64,000 nt of DNA, from assembly GCA_965247585.1 (NCBI GenBank), contig CBDFHC010000002.1, positions 186,001 to 250,000 on the forward strand, read 5' to 3'. Positions 26,786 to 35,989 of the stretch are shown here, piece after piece; position 1 is the stretch's first letter, and the number at the start of each line of letters is the position of its first letter. The notes beneath the pieces were generated by a model that worked only from the letters and a program-made list of their open reading frames with translations, was not told where the DNA came from and did no database searches. The DNA is from CBDFHC01 sp965247585. GTDB taxonomy: Bacteria; Chloroflexota; Dehalococcoidia; Lucifugimonadales; GCA-2712585. Made by a program: the position numbers and the translations under genes.

Positions 26786-27706
26786 CTAGCTGGCGCCCTC
26801 CTGGGCACGACGCTTCGCTTGGTCCCGGGCGCGGCAGGCGGCGGCGAGAGCGAGCACTACCTTAGCCCACTCGTCCACGGGAACATCGATCATGCGGGCG
26901 CCCAGAGGCACGGCGGCGGTACCTCGGGCAACACCCTCGGCGAAGAGGCGCCGTACCTCCGTGTAGAACTCCACCTGCTCCTGGGTGGGGCTGAAGGCAG
27001 CATTAAGGGAAGTTACCCAGTCAGGATTGCGGAAGAGAGCGCCCTTGAAGCCCAGGTCTTTGGCGCGGGTACCTTCGCTCAATAGCTGGTCCTGGCTCAG
27101 GTCCGGTTGCAGGGTGCCCAGCGGATGGGGCGCGCCGATGGGCTGGACCCCGGCGGCGATGGCCTCGACGACGACGCGGCCGCGGGCGTAGACGAAAGGG
27201 TCCAGGTCCGGCTGTGGCTGGATGCCCATGTTACGGTTGAGGGAGGCTTCGTCTAGAGCCACCTGGGTGACGCGGGGGGCGGCGGTTACGATCTGACGCA
27301 CGTTCCAGACGCCCAATGCGGACTCCAAGACGGGAACTATCTGTAGAGATCCGGCGGGGATGCCCCGGCGGCTTTCCACCTGTTTCAAGCTGGCGGCAGC
27401 GGCGATGACGGAGGCTGCATCCTCGGCTCCGCACAGGAGGACGCCGGCGATTCCCGGCCAGACGGCGCCCTCAAACTGGGCGCTCATTCGAGAGTGGTTG
27501 ACGGCCACGAACACCTCGGCGCCGCCGAAGGAGGCAAAACGGGCGCTGATGCGCAGCCACTTTCGAGAGGCGCCTTGGAGGAGCTCCGGCGTGGCGTCGC
27601 GGAGGTCCAGGGTGACGGCGTCGGCGTTGTGTTTCCAAACGTCGTCCACGCCGGCGAAGGAGCCGAGGGAGACCAGCAGGTTGGTGCGCCGCACTAGCTC
27701 ATTCAC
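26786..27706 (-). CDS. HpcH/HpaI (CitE-like) CoA-ester lyase paralogue, divergent
   Basis: The third gene of a minus-strand tandem of CitE-like proteins. The real start is GTG 27706, overlapping the stop of the upstream gene by eight bases with GGAGG ahead, giving 306 residues; the frame extends further but the extra N-terminus is not family-like. It keeps the Mg-binding Glu region (VPVLESALGVWNV) and an Asp in VALDEASLNRNMG, but the substrate-binding Arg of the VRINH motif is replaced (VAVNH). It may therefore be a non-catalytic partner or have altered specificity. Function in vivo is unknown. Confidence 0.8.
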   Translation of the reverse strand: MNELVRRTNLLVSLGSFAGVDDVWKHNADAVTLDLRDATPELLQGASRKWLRISARFASFGGAEVFVAVNHSRMSAQFEGAVWPGIAGVLLCGAEDAASVIAAAASLKQVESRRGIPAGSLQIVPVLESALGVWNVRQIVTAAPRVTQVALDEASLNRNMGIQPQPDLDPFVYARGRVVVEAIAAGVQPIGAPHPLGTLQPDLSQDQLLSEGTRAKDLGFKGALFRNPDWVTSLNAAFSPTQEQVEFYTEVRRLFAEGVARGTAAVPLGARMIDVPVDEWAKVVLALAAACRARDQAKRRAQEGAS

Positions 27707-28646
27707 CGATGGCCTCCTGGGCACGGCGGACTGAATCCAACTTATCTGCGTCTCGCTGTGCACAGGCATCGGCCCATTCCAACAAGGACCGGGCGCGGCG
27801 GGCCTCATACCGGTCAACAGTGCGCCCATCGAAATCCGCATGGGCCAGTCCCCGGTCCTCCAGGCCGGCGAAGAGCTCAAGGACGCGGTGGGCATCGGCT
27901 ACTTCTTCGGTTGTAGGCGTGAATCCCCGGTTCTCCGGCTCCACCACGTTGGGGTGTAACCCACCGCCGATACGGAATCCCATCCGATGGGTAGCCTGGG
28001 CCACGCGGAGGGCGTAATCGCCGTCGCTGACGCTACCGGAAGGGTTTGGCAAGAAGGGAGTGGCGTGGACGTTAAGGCCCTGCACTCGGGTCGCCAGCTC
28101 CAGCTCGCTCTTACCGTAGACGAACTGGTCGAAGTCAACGAACATTTCGACACCCAGGTCGCGGGACATATCGTAGCCGCCGCCACCGCCGAAGTCCTTG
28201 ATGCGAGGACTGGCCGAGGCGATTTCGAAGGCGTTGGCGACGCCCAGGGCGGTCTCGACGTTGGCGCCGATTTCGATAAATCCGGGCTCGATGCCGCGTT
28301 CCAGCTCCAGGCGGGTGATGATTTCGTCCAAGGTGCGTATCTCTTCCGCCGTCTCCGCCTTAGGGTAGGCGACGCGCTTGAGGCCGGGCCAGACCACGCC
28401 TTCCAGGTCCTCCGGGATGGTGTCATGGTTAATCCGGACGAAGACCTCGGCGCCGCCCTTGGCCGCGGTCCCGATGGCCTCCATTATCAGCGAGCGGGCG
28501 TGGACTTTCTGGGCAGGAGGCACGGAGTCTTCCAAGTCTAAAATGATGAAGTCGCAGCCACGGGTCCAAGCCTTATCTACAAACCGGGGGTTGTTGACTG
28601 GCATGGTGAGCCCAGAGCGGCGAACGGCGGGAGAGGTCACTGGCAA
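27699..28646 (-). CDS. HpcH/HpaI (CitE-like) CoA-ester lyase
   Basis: The 315-residue middle member of the tandem and the only one with the full set of catalytic features: LTMPVNNPRFVDKA, CDFIILDLEDSVPPAQK, VRINHDTIPEDLEGVVWPG (CoA/substrate Arg), IEIGANVETALGV (Mg-binding Glu) and FGGGGGYDMSRDLG (Mg-binding Asp). It should cleave or form a beta-hydroxyacyl-CoA such as malyl-, methylmalyl- or citramalyl-CoA in a TIM barrel. It overlaps the next gene by eight bases, so the two are translationally coupled. The nearby ADP-forming CoA synthetase may act on its products. Confidence 0.88.
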   Translation of the reverse strand: MPVTSPAVRRSGLTMPVNNPRFVDKAWTRGCDFIILDLEDSVPPAQKVHARSLIMEAIGTAAKGGAEVFVRINHDTIPEDLEGVVWPGLKRVAYPKAETAEEIRTLDEIITRLELERGIEPGFIEIGANVETALGVANAFEIASASPRIKDFGGGGGYDMSRDLGVEMFVDFDQFVYGKSELELATRVQGLNVHATPFLPNPSGSVSDGDYALRVAQATHRMGFRIGGGLHPNVVEPENRGFTPTTEEVADAHRVLELFAGLEDRGLAHADFDGRTVDRYEARRARSLLEWADACAQRDADKLDSVRRAQEAIGE

Positions 28647-28685
28647 TACCCCCCATGGTGGTCCGGAATGGCCGGGCGCGATGGA

Positions 28686-29402
28686 CTAAGCATAAGCACG
28701 ATTGACCGGCGCTACCTGGTGGTCCGCAAGTACTATAGCGCCCTGGAGGCCCATCGCTTTGCCTCGAACGGCGGCGTGGTAGGTGTCATCCACGCCGGCC
28801 AGAAGGCCCCTGGCCGGGGGTCGCCACCAGGCGCCCAACGGGGTGATCCCGGCGGCGCCAGCGACGATGGCCAGGCGCTGCATAAGGTGTGGAAGCAGAT
28901 GAAACTCTCCGGAGGGCTCGGGCCTGAGGTCCATTTCCAGGTCCGCCCTGCCCAGCGTAAGGCCCCATACCCGGGGGGCGGCGGTGGCGATCTGCATGGC
29001 CTGATGGTTGCCCAGCGCGGTGTCTAGCGACGGGACGATCCGGATGGCCCCCGGGGCCAAGCCGCGGTCCGCTTCCAGGTCTGTCAGCAACGCGCCGCAA
29101 TCCAGGACATCCTGGGCGGATTGGGTGCTGGAGATGAGGACTCCGTCCAGACCGGGACACACCAGGGCGTCCAAGTCGGCTTTCAGAGTATCGCGGTGGG
29201 CCAGGCCAAAGACCTGGGACGACGCTGAGAACTTGGTCACGGCAGAGCGGGCGCTGTCACGGGCCTGCGCGCGGCGACTTTCGGCGACGGTTTCCACAAG
29301 GTCCACGACGAATACGTGGGGATGGGACCGTATAGCGTCCTCAAGCTTGGCGTCTTCCAAGGGTGAGACCAAGAGCCAGGAGTGGCGAGGGTTCTGCTCC
29401 AA
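28686..29402 (-). CDS. CoA-ester lyase-like paralogue, strongly divergent
   Basis: The first gene of the tandem. The frame starts at 29558, but similarity to its paralogues begins near a TTG at 29402 (preceded by GGAG), giving about 238 residues. HVFVVDLVETVAES and ALVCPGLDGVLISS align with the paralogues, but the Arg of VRINH is gone (VFGLAHRD), the Glu is Asp (VPSLDTALGNHQA) and the metal Asp region is altered (GLTLGRADLEMDL). It is likely non-catalytic or works in a complex with the middle paralogue. Alternatively it is decaying, but it has no stop codon or frameshift. Confidence 0.65.
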   Translation of the reverse strand: MEQNPRHSWLLVSPLEDAKLEDAIRSHPHVFVVDLVETVAESRRAQARDSARSAVTKFSASSQVFGLAHRDTLKADLDALVCPGLDGVLISSTQSAQDVLDCGALLTDLEADRGLAPGAIRIVPSLDTALGNHQAMQIATAAPRVWGLTLGRADLEMDLRPEPSGEFHLLPHLMQRLAIVAGAAGITPLGAWWRPPARGLLAGVDDTYHAAVRGKAMGLQGAIVLADHQVAPVNRAYA

Positions 29403-29630
29403 TTCATTGCGCTCCGGAATAGGGTGACCGCTAGCATAGCCAAATGGGGGAATGGCACGCAACTTGAAGGTGAAACCGCAGTTGGGTTTTGCCCGTAGTA
29501 GGTAGCGTGCGGAGGCATGTTGGGCAGGATATAGGTAGTGTGGGGAGCTAGGTTGCACAGGCAGATGGGCTCATATAAGCTAGGTGACTACTTCTGGATG
29601 CCAGGGGTAATTGGCGCTTAAAGGGGCGAA

Positions 29631-30620
29631 GTGGATAGCTTCTCGCTAACTGATGCTAGGGAAGTCGTGGCAAAACTGGTCGCCAACGTACAGAAAGTTA
29701 TCGTTGGGAAGAACGAAACGATCCACCTGGGAGTGATGGCGCTCCTTTGCCGGGGTCACGTGCTGATTGAAGGGGTGCCGGGGGTGGGCAAGACGATGCT
29801 GGCCCGGTCTATCGCGGTGTCCGTTGGAGGGACGTTCAAGCGAATTCAGTGCACCTCCGACCTGCTGCCCAGCGATATCACGGGTTCGTATATATTCGAC
29901 CAGCGGGACCGGGAGTTCCACTTTCGGGCCGGGCCAATCATCGCCAACCTGGTACTGGTTGACGAGGTAAACCGGGCTTCTCCACGGACGCAGTCGGCGT
30001 TCCTGGAGTCTATGGAGGAGCGGCAGGTGACGGTGGACGGGGTGACGCATTCCATGCCCGAACCGTTCTTGCTGCTGGCAACGCGGAACCCGGCGGAGCA
30101 CGGCGGGACGTTTCCGCTGCCGGAAACGGAGCTGGACCGGTTCCTGTGCAGGGTGAGGCTGGAGTACCCCAGCGCGGAGGAGGAAGCGTCCATAGTAGAG
30201 CGCCAGCTACCGGAGCACCCCATAGGCAAGCTGGGGCAGGTGGTCGACGTGGAAGAGGTGGTGCTTAGCCAGAAGGCGCTGGGGCAGGTGTATGTTGACC
30301 GGCTGGTCACCGACTACGCGATAAGCCTGGTGAACGCGACGCGCAATCACCCGACGATCCATCTTGGGGCGTCGCCGCGGGCCACGCTGGCGCTGGTAGG
30401 GCTGGCGCAGGCGCATGCGTTGATTGAGAACCGTGACTTTATCTTGCCAGACGACGTGAAGGCGGTGGCGGTAGCGGCGTTGGGGCACCGTATCATGCTG
30501 ACCGCCGAGGGCAGGGCTGACGGAACAGAGGACCAGATAGTGGAGGAGATCCTGGAATCTGTGCCGGTGGAGCGCACTGGCGGACTGGAACGGTTCCCAT
30601 TTCCTTCCGTCCGGCCATAG
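29631..30620 (+). CDS. MoxR-family AAA ATPase
   Basis: A 329-residue AAA+ ATPase with Walker A GVPGVGKTMLARS, Walker B LVLVDEVNRA, sensor 1 LLATRNP and the arginine-finger region LDRFLCRVRLEYP. MoxR proteins act as chaperones that assemble or activate partners encoded next to them. It starts with GTG at 29631. It is followed 51 bases later by a DUF58 protein and then by a transglutaminase-domain membrane protein, the usual MoxR-DUF58-TGase cluster of unknown but possibly cell-envelope-related role. Confidence 0.93.
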   Translation: MDSFSLTDAREVVAKLVANVQKVIVGKNETIHLGVMALLCRGHVLIEGVPGVGKTMLARSIAVSVGGTFKRIQCTSDLLPSDITGSYIFDQRDREFHFRAGPIIANLVLVDEVNRASPRTQSAFLESMEERQVTVDGVTHSMPEPFLLLATRNPAEHGGTFPLPETELDRFLCRVRLEYPSAEEEASIVERQLPEHPIGKLGQVVDVEEVVLSQKALGQVYVDRLVTDYAISLVNATRNHPTIHLGASPRATLALVGLAQAHALIENRDFILPDDVKAVAVAALGHRIMLTAEGRADGTEDQIVEEILESVPVERTGGLERFPFPSVRP

Positions 30621-30671
30621 GGCGGGGTACGCGCGAACCTGTATATCTCATCCTCAAGGAGATACTGAACG

Positions 30672-31871
30672 GTGCCGCTCATAGCGCTTGGCGTCTATTT
30701 TCTGATCCTAGTGGGCCTTGCGCTGGTATCCGGATACCGGCCTTTCTATTTCCTTCTCTACTTCAGCGGAGCAGTCACGGCCCTGTCATACCTGTGGGCG
30801 TGGCTTCAGACGCTGGGGCTGGACATAGAGGTGATCAGCGTTACGCAGCGGCCCCAGGTGGGCCGTCCGCTCCAGCTCAGGGTGACGGTAAAGGAAAGGA
30901 TAGGACTTCCGCGCATTGGGCTGGGGATACGGCTAGCAGGGGACCAGTCCGGTGACGGCGAGCACCGGATCATTGGCCTCAAACCTAAGCAGAAACTTAG
31001 CTGGACGGCCAGGGTGGCGGAACACCGCAGAGGGCTAAACAACATAGGTTCCGCGGAGGTGGAGGGAGGCGAGCCTCTGGGGTTGGCGAAGGTGAAGCGC
31101 CAGGTGGGGGAACCTGAATCGATAATGGTGTACCCCAGCGTGGTAGCGGTGACCGCCGGCATGACTTCTGGCACGTCGTCATTGGGACAAATGGGGGACC
31201 TGAGCCAGATTCTGTCGGCGAGCACGACCGCGTCAAGGGTGCGGGAGTACCAACCAGGAGACAGTCTGAGCCACATCCATTGGCCTTCCTCGGCCAAGAC
31301 CAACCAGCTGATGACCAAGGAGTTCGATAGCAGCGGTCAGACGGAGATCTGGATCTGCCTGGACTTCCAAGCCGGCGGACATGCGGGCATGGGGCGAGAG
31401 AGCACGGAGGAGTACGGGGTGACGATTGCGGCTTCACTGGCCCGAAGCATGTTGGAGTCCGGTCAAATGGTGGGGTTGGTAATCCAAGGTGACGAGTTTT
31501 ACCACCTCAGACCTCAGCGGGGCCTGGACCACTATTGGGATGTAATGAAGGCGCTGGCGCTGGTGAAGGCGAAAGGCGACGTTTCTCTCCAAAGGCTGAT
31601 CGCGCTGGAGGGGGAGAAGATTGGGGCCGGGAGCACCGTGGTCACCATATCGCCGAGAAGGAATGGGGTGTCCGGAGGCATAAGCCAACAACTTGTTCGC
31701 AAGGGAATTGGGCATTTGCCCATCTATCTTGAGGCAGCGAGCTTTAACCAGGAGGAGGGCGCCGAATCTAGCGCTTCGAGGAGGAGGAGCCTGGACGGCG
31801 CTTTTGTTGTTCGTCGAGGTGACAACCTGGCCTACTCCCTTTCTATTGTCCTGGATCAACTGGTGTTCTAG
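30672..31871 (+). CDS. DUF58 domain protein
   Basis: A 399-residue protein with an N-terminal pair of membrane segments (IALGVYFLILVGLALV; PFYFLLYFSGAVTALSYLW) followed by a beta-rich region and the DUF58 signature VREYQPGDSLSHIHWPSSAK. DUF58 proteins resemble von Willebrand factor A domains and pair with MoxR ATPases. The start is GTG at 30672, with GGAG ahead. It lies between the MoxR and transglutaminase genes in one operon. Confidence 0.9.
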   Translation: MPLIALGVYFLILVGLALVSGYRPFYFLLYFSGAVTALSYLWAWLQTLGLDIEVISVTQRPQVGRPLQLRVTVKERIGLPRIGLGIRLAGDQSGDGEHRIIGLKPKQKLSWTARVAEHRRGLNNIGSAEVEGGEPLGLAKVKRQVGEPESIMVYPSVVAVTAGMTSGTSSLGQMGDLSQILSASTTASRVREYQPGDSLSHIHWPSSAKTNQLMTKEFDSSGQTEIWICLDFQAGGHAGMGRESTEEYGVTIAASLARSMLESGQMVGLVIQGDEFYHLRPQRGLDHYWDVMKALALVKAKGDVSLQRLIALEGEKIGAGSTVVTISPRRNGVSGGISQQLVRKGIGHLPIYLEAASFNQEEGAESSASRRRSLDGAFVVRRGDNLAYSLSIVLDQLVF

Positions 31872-31893
31872 GAGGTTGGCGACGCAAAAGGGC

Positions 31894-34422
31894 ATGCGTG
31901 ATTCGATTGGACGGAGCACAGAGTTGACAACCGCCGGGAAATGGCGGCGTCCGACGATGGCGGACCTCATTGGGTTGGCGCTGTTGGCGCTGCCCCTGTT
32001 CCTGGCGTTCCAAACTATTGAAAACGCGCGGTGGATCAATAATATGCCACCGCTGATCATACCCATTCTCCTTTCGCTGCTGCTAGGGCATTACTTGTCT
32101 AGCCGGGGAACTTCCCGGGTGAAATCGATCCCGGTGGCGCTGGTATCCGGCGCGGCGGCGGCGGCGATATTGGGGCTGTTGAGCCTTTCCGGCGGGGCCC
32201 AAATTGGAATGGGGCTTTTTATTTTGGCGGTTGCCTGGTGGACGGCCAGTGTGACGGTATGGCTGGCCTACCGCAGGGGACCGCCGGTGCTTTTGGCGTT
32301 TCCCGGGGTACTGGTGGTATTGATTACGTTGGCCTTCTTGTCCTCCGATTATTTTGAGAGGCTGCCGATCTACCTGTTATCCGTGGGGCCGGCGATAGCG
32401 TATTTCCACTTCAACCGTGTGGGGGGTACCGAACGGTTGGCCTCCCGATTGGCACCGCTGGTGGCAGGGGTAGGACTCATAGGATTGGCGGCGGCATTTA
32501 CCTGGCCCAGCCCGACGCCGCAGGACCCGATACGCCCTTCGGCAACGGAAAAGCTGGAGGCGCCGCTGTACGAGGTCTGGGAGAAGACAGCCGACGTCTT
32601 CGACAAGCTACCCAACCGAAAAGGATGGCCTCAGTTTAACCTGCACCCTAATATCCCCTTCACCAGCCCAACCGAACTAACAGAGGATGTGCTCATGCGG
32701 GTGGAGTCCAACCTGCCGCACAGGTGGCGGTTGAGGGTCTATGAAACGTACACGGCAGAGGGTTGGGAGCGAACGCCGGATGGCGAGCCGACTAAGCTGC
32801 GGCCGGTTGAGCCGGTGCCGCAGCACGAGGAGAGCCAACTACTGCGCTTGAAAACGGAGATAGAGGTAAGGCTCCTATCCACCAACACTCACATAGCATC
32901 CGCAGGGCTGCCAATTGCCACGAGCGTGGAGAGTCTTCAGGACACGGGGCCTTCGCTAAACTACGACCTCTTGGCGCCGCCCAGCTCGGACAGGTTTCTG
33001 CCGTCTGATGTAGGGGATGTGGGAGGCATGCTGGACGCGAACCCGCTCTATCTACAAGACGAAGGACTGACTACTGATTTCCTGGACGAGTACGGTCTCC
33101 GGGTGATCAAAGCCAATCTGGACCCAGAAGAAGACGAGGCGATGCAACTTATGGTGGAGCGCGAGCTGGAGGCGGAAGAGGTAACGACGGCGCTTCTGTT
33201 CCGCGGAAGGCAGGGACCGCCCAAGAGCTATGTCAGCCAAGGGTCTATTTCGATAGCGCCCGCCTGGATGCTACGGGATGCCAGCGAGGGTTTCCGGGAG
33301 GCGAGCGCGGCACCGGTGGCGACGACTCTTAATTGTGAAGGCAACGATGACTGCAACGGTGACCTGGCAGAGTTCGTGGGGATTTACCCCACGTGGGTGA
33401 CAGACCGCTACCTGCAACTGCCTGGTGATTTCCCCGAGACTGTAAAAGCGCTGGCAGAGAATCTTACGGTCAATAAATCCAACGCGTATGACGTTGCCAC
33501 AGGCATTGAGGGTTACCTGCGGAATATCCCGTACAGTCTGAAAGTAGCGCCACCTCCAGCGGGCCGAGACGGAGTGGAGTGGTTTCTGATGGAACAGGGC
33601 ATGGGCTTCTGCAACTATTTTGCCTCAGCAATGGTCACGATGCTCCGGTCAGTGGGAATTCCCGCGCGCATGGTGATTGGGTTCGCCCCGGGAGATTGGG
33701 ACCCTGGAAGAGAGTCCTGGATAGTACGAGGCAAGCATTATCATTCCTGGCCGGAAGTCTACTTCCCGGAGTTCGGATGGGTGGAATTTGAGCCTACGCC
33801 GGTGGAAGTGCAGCCCAGTCTGTCGATATTGGGAATCGCACCCGCGGTGCAGGATATATTCGGGCCTGAGATGGCCTCCGTTTGCTTTGACGTGAGCGGT
33901 GAGTGTACCGATATAGGCGAATTGGAGCGGTTGGAGGACATCAGCTTCCTGGAGGACCTAATAGGCGATCCGACGACGCCCGGGCCGGGAGAAGGGGTCT
34001 CAAGCAACTTTTTCAAGGGCTGGCAGGGAGCGTTGGTGTCCGCCCTGGGAGTGGTGGCGGTGGCCGGGGTTGGGACGCGATTCTACTTAGGGCGGCTCAC
34101 GAACCGGCTAGGAGCGCCGGCGATGTCGTTCAGGATGATGGGCTTTATGGCGGGGCTGGGAGGGGTGCCCCGGCAACCTCACTACACCCCGGCGGAGTAT
34201 GGCCTCAAGATAGCGGTTGAAGTACCGGGGCACGGCGCGTCGGTGGACCGGGTGGTGAATGCTTACGAGGTTAGCCTATACGATCGGACTAAACAGCTAG
34301 AGCTAAGTGAGCTTGACGGATTGATGGGCGCCTGGAAGTCGCTCAGGTGGAGGCTGTTGGGCCTAATTGGCAAGAGGTTGATCCCCAAGCGCCCGCGATT
34401 CCTGCGAAGACGCGGTCAATAG
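31894..34422 (+). CDS. transglutaminase-like membrane protein (TgpA type)
   Basis: A membrane protein of about 842 residues with roughly six N-terminal hydrophobic segments, a large external domain and one further C-terminal membrane segment. The transglutaminase-like core has the catalytic Cys in MGFCNYFASAMVTMLRSVGIP and the His in YHSWPEVYFPEFGWVEFEP. A C-terminal cytoplasmic helical region (DUF4129-like) follows. The start is uncertain: AGGAGG at 31870-31875 is 18 bases from ATG 31894. Such proteins may cross-link or cleave peptides at the cell surface. It closes the MoxR-DUF58-TGase operon. Confidence 0.88.
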   Translation: MRDSIGRSTELTTAGKWRRPTMADLIGLALLALPLFLAFQTIENARWINNMPPLIIPILLSLLLGHYLSSRGTSRVKSIPVALVSGAAAAAILGLLSLSGGAQIGMGLFILAVAWWTASVTVWLAYRRGPPVLLAFPGVLVVLITLAFLSSDYFERLPIYLLSVGPAIAYFHFNRVGGTERLASRLAPLVAGVGLIGLAAAFTWPSPTPQDPIRPSATEKLEAPLYEVWEKTADVFDKLPNRKGWPQFNLHPNIPFTSPTELTEDVLMRVESNLPHRWRLRVYETYTAEGWERTPDGEPTKLRPVEPVPQHEESQLLRLKTEIEVRLLSTNTHIASAGLPIATSVESLQDTGPSLNYDLLAPPSSDRFLPSDVGDVGGMLDANPLYLQDEGLTTDFLDEYGLRVIKANLDPEEDEAMQLMVERELEAEEVTTALLFRGRQGPPKSYVSQGSISIAPAWMLRDASEGFREASAAPVATTLNCEGNDDCNGDLAEFVGIYPTWVTDRYLQLPGDFPETVKALAENLTVNKSNAYDVATGIEGYLRNIPYSLKVAPPPAGRDGVEWFLMEQGMGFCNYFASAMVTMLRSVGIPARMVIGFAPGDWDPGRESWIVRGKHYHSWPEVYFPEFGWVEFEPTPVEVQPSLSILGIAPAVQDIFGPEMASVCFDVSGECTDIGELERLEDISFLEDLIGDPTTPGPGEGVSSNFFKGWQGALVSALGVVAVAGVGTRFYLGRLTNRLGAPAMSFRMMGFMAGLGGVPRQPHYTPAEYGLKIAVEVPGHGASVDRVVNAYEVSLYDRTKQLELSELDGLMGAWKSLRWRLLGLIGKRLIPKRPRFLRRRGQ

Positions 34423-34808
34423 TCGAGACCCGTTTACTCCTTTGACCGAAGGTAGCCGCCTGATATACTACAGAAACTTTTTAGTGAGGTGACCTATGTG
34501 CCAGACCTGCGGATGCCAAGATGCTGAGCCCAAGGATAAGCCCAATCCCAAGAGCTAGCCGGAGGTAGGAAGCCAAGGATTGTAGGCTGCGCCATGGAAG
34601 GCTTGAGGCGCGGCGGTAAACGGCGGGACTGATGAACGGTTTCGGCCGGACAGGGGTGGCGTTGGGTCGACGGCACCGGGGATAAACGCTGCTTTTTATA
34701 CTGGAAGGGGCGAGGGTGCATCGGTGAACGAGTTTACAATATTTTGACATCGGAGTGACCCAGGGATGCTGTCCAGATTTCGCATATAAGATGACCAAGG
34801 AATAACTC
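34423..34808. other. intergenic region of 386 bases with a tiny Cys-rich reading frame
   Basis: The stretch contains one short reading frame (34496-34558, listed separately) and the ribosome binding site AAGGAA for the LLM gene at 34809. No tRNA, terminator or longer gene is convincing here. Confidence 0.4.
34496..34558 (+). CDS. possible 20-residue cysteine-rich peptide
   Basis: GAGGTG lies five bases before an ATG that opens a 20-codon frame beginning MCQTCGC and ending in a Lys/Pro-rich tail, stopped by TAG. The start resembles the MC-x-x-CGC N-terminus of the nickel-binding HypB protein and other small metal-binding peptides. Evidence is the good ribosome site and the three Cys in seven residues; the size is below what can be trusted without conservation. 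Confidence 0.35.
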   Translation: MCQTCGCQDAEPKDKPNPKS

Positions 34809-35735
34809 ATGAAGGTACGCGTAGGGTTTGCTCCGGGCCAATTTCCCTCAGAATCGAAGGGGCAGCCACTGCTGCGGCGGCTGGTGGAGATGGGCGATGA
34901 GCTGGGATACGACTCGATCTGGCTGAGCGACCGGATCATCGGCGACAGGTTTCCGTTGGAGCCGGTGGTGGCGATGTCCATGGTTGCCGGCTACTCGGAT
35001 ACGCTGAAGTTTGGGACCAGCGTAATCGCTCTGCCCATGCGCAACCCGGTGGTGCTGGCCAAGGAGCTGGCGACGCTGGACTACCTCTCCAACGGTCGTC
35101 TCCTGCCGGCCATAGGAATAGGGCAGGAGGACCCGGCGGACTACGAGGCCAGCGGGATTACGAAGGATGGAAGGGGCCGACGGTCTGACGAGGCGGTGGA
35201 GGTGATGCGGCGGCTGTGGGCGGAAGATAAGGTTACTCACGAGGGGGAGTTTTACAGCTTTCACGACGTGAGCATATTTCCCAAGCCGATCCAGAAGCCT
35301 GGCCCGCCCATTTGGGTTGGAGGCAGGAGTAAAGCGGCGCAGAGGAGGACAGGCCGGGTGGGTGACGGTTGGCTGGTGTCGCAGGCGACGCCGGAGGAGG
35401 TGTGCCGCGGGGTGGAGCTGATCTTTGAGACGGCGGCGGAATATGACCGGACAGTGGATGAGGACCACATAGGGAGCATGCTGGGGTTTTGCATAGCTCC
35501 AACGGAGGCGGAGGCGGAGGTTACGGCGGCGCCGTACCTGACCAGGCAGAGGCCGGAGACCCCCATGGCCGAATATTGCGGGCTAGGGCCGCCGGATTCC
35601 ATTGCCAGGATGATAAGCAAGTATTTAGCCGCCGGCGCCAGCAAATTTGTGGTGCGGCCGATGTGCCCGTCCGAGCAGGCGGTGGAGCAGCTGGAGCTAT
35701 TCGGTAGAGAAGTGCTGCCCCTGTTTCACAATTAG
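34809..35735 (+). CDS. LLM-class flavin-dependent oxidoreductase
   Basis: A 308-residue luciferase-like TIM-barrel enzyme. Features in order: MKVRVGFAPGQFP, LGYDSIWLSDRIIGDRFP, LKFGTSVIALPMRNPVVLAKE, LSNGRLLPAIGIGQEDP and PPIWVGGRSKAAQRRTGRVGDGWL. These fit F420- or FMNH2-dependent oxidoreductases of the methylenetetrahydromethanopterin-reductase-like type. It is one of two such genes in the window and is not closely similar to the other. AAGGAA precedes the ATG. The substrate is unknown. Confidence 0.87.
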   Translation: MKVRVGFAPGQFPSESKGQPLLRRLVEMGDELGYDSIWLSDRIIGDRFPLEPVVAMSMVAGYSDTLKFGTSVIALPMRNPVVLAKELATLDYLSNGRLLPAIGIGQEDPADYEASGITKDGRGRRSDEAVEVMRRLWAEDKVTHEGEFYSFHDVSIFPKPIQKPGPPIWVGGRSKAAQRRTGRVGDGWLVSQATPEEVCRGVELIFETAAEYDRTVDEDHIGSMLGFCIAPTEAEAEVTAAPYLTRQRPETPMAEYCGLGPPDSIARMISKYLAAGASKFVVRPMCPSEQAVEQLELFGREVLPLFHN

Positions 35736-35989
35736 GCCTGGGAGCGGACTCACACGCCCGTCTTTGAATTGCCATGCCAATTCTAGCACTGCTTACTTAG
35801 ACGCCGTGCTGGCTGGCTGGCCAGGTGTCCGGTGGGGAGCATCTGCCCACCCACGATTTTAAATCTGTAGGCATAGTTAACTGTCTATGTTGACGCCTAA
35901 TCCGGTCCTCTAATATCATTGAAAGGCCCGGATACCCAGGGCAATTCCTATATCCAATATTACTATTCACCCTGGTTTACGAGTGGACC

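Noticed and set aside
28686..29558. Full 290-codon reading of the first CoA-lyase paralogue
   Set aside because: The first 52 codons are not similar to the paralogues and have no ribosome site; the TTG at 29402 with GGAG ahead fits better.
34481..34981. Minus-strand frame of 166 codons overlapping the LLM oxidoreductase start
   Set aside because: Low-complexity Ser/Arg/Pro-rich translation, no ribosome site, and it opposes the clear LLM gene.
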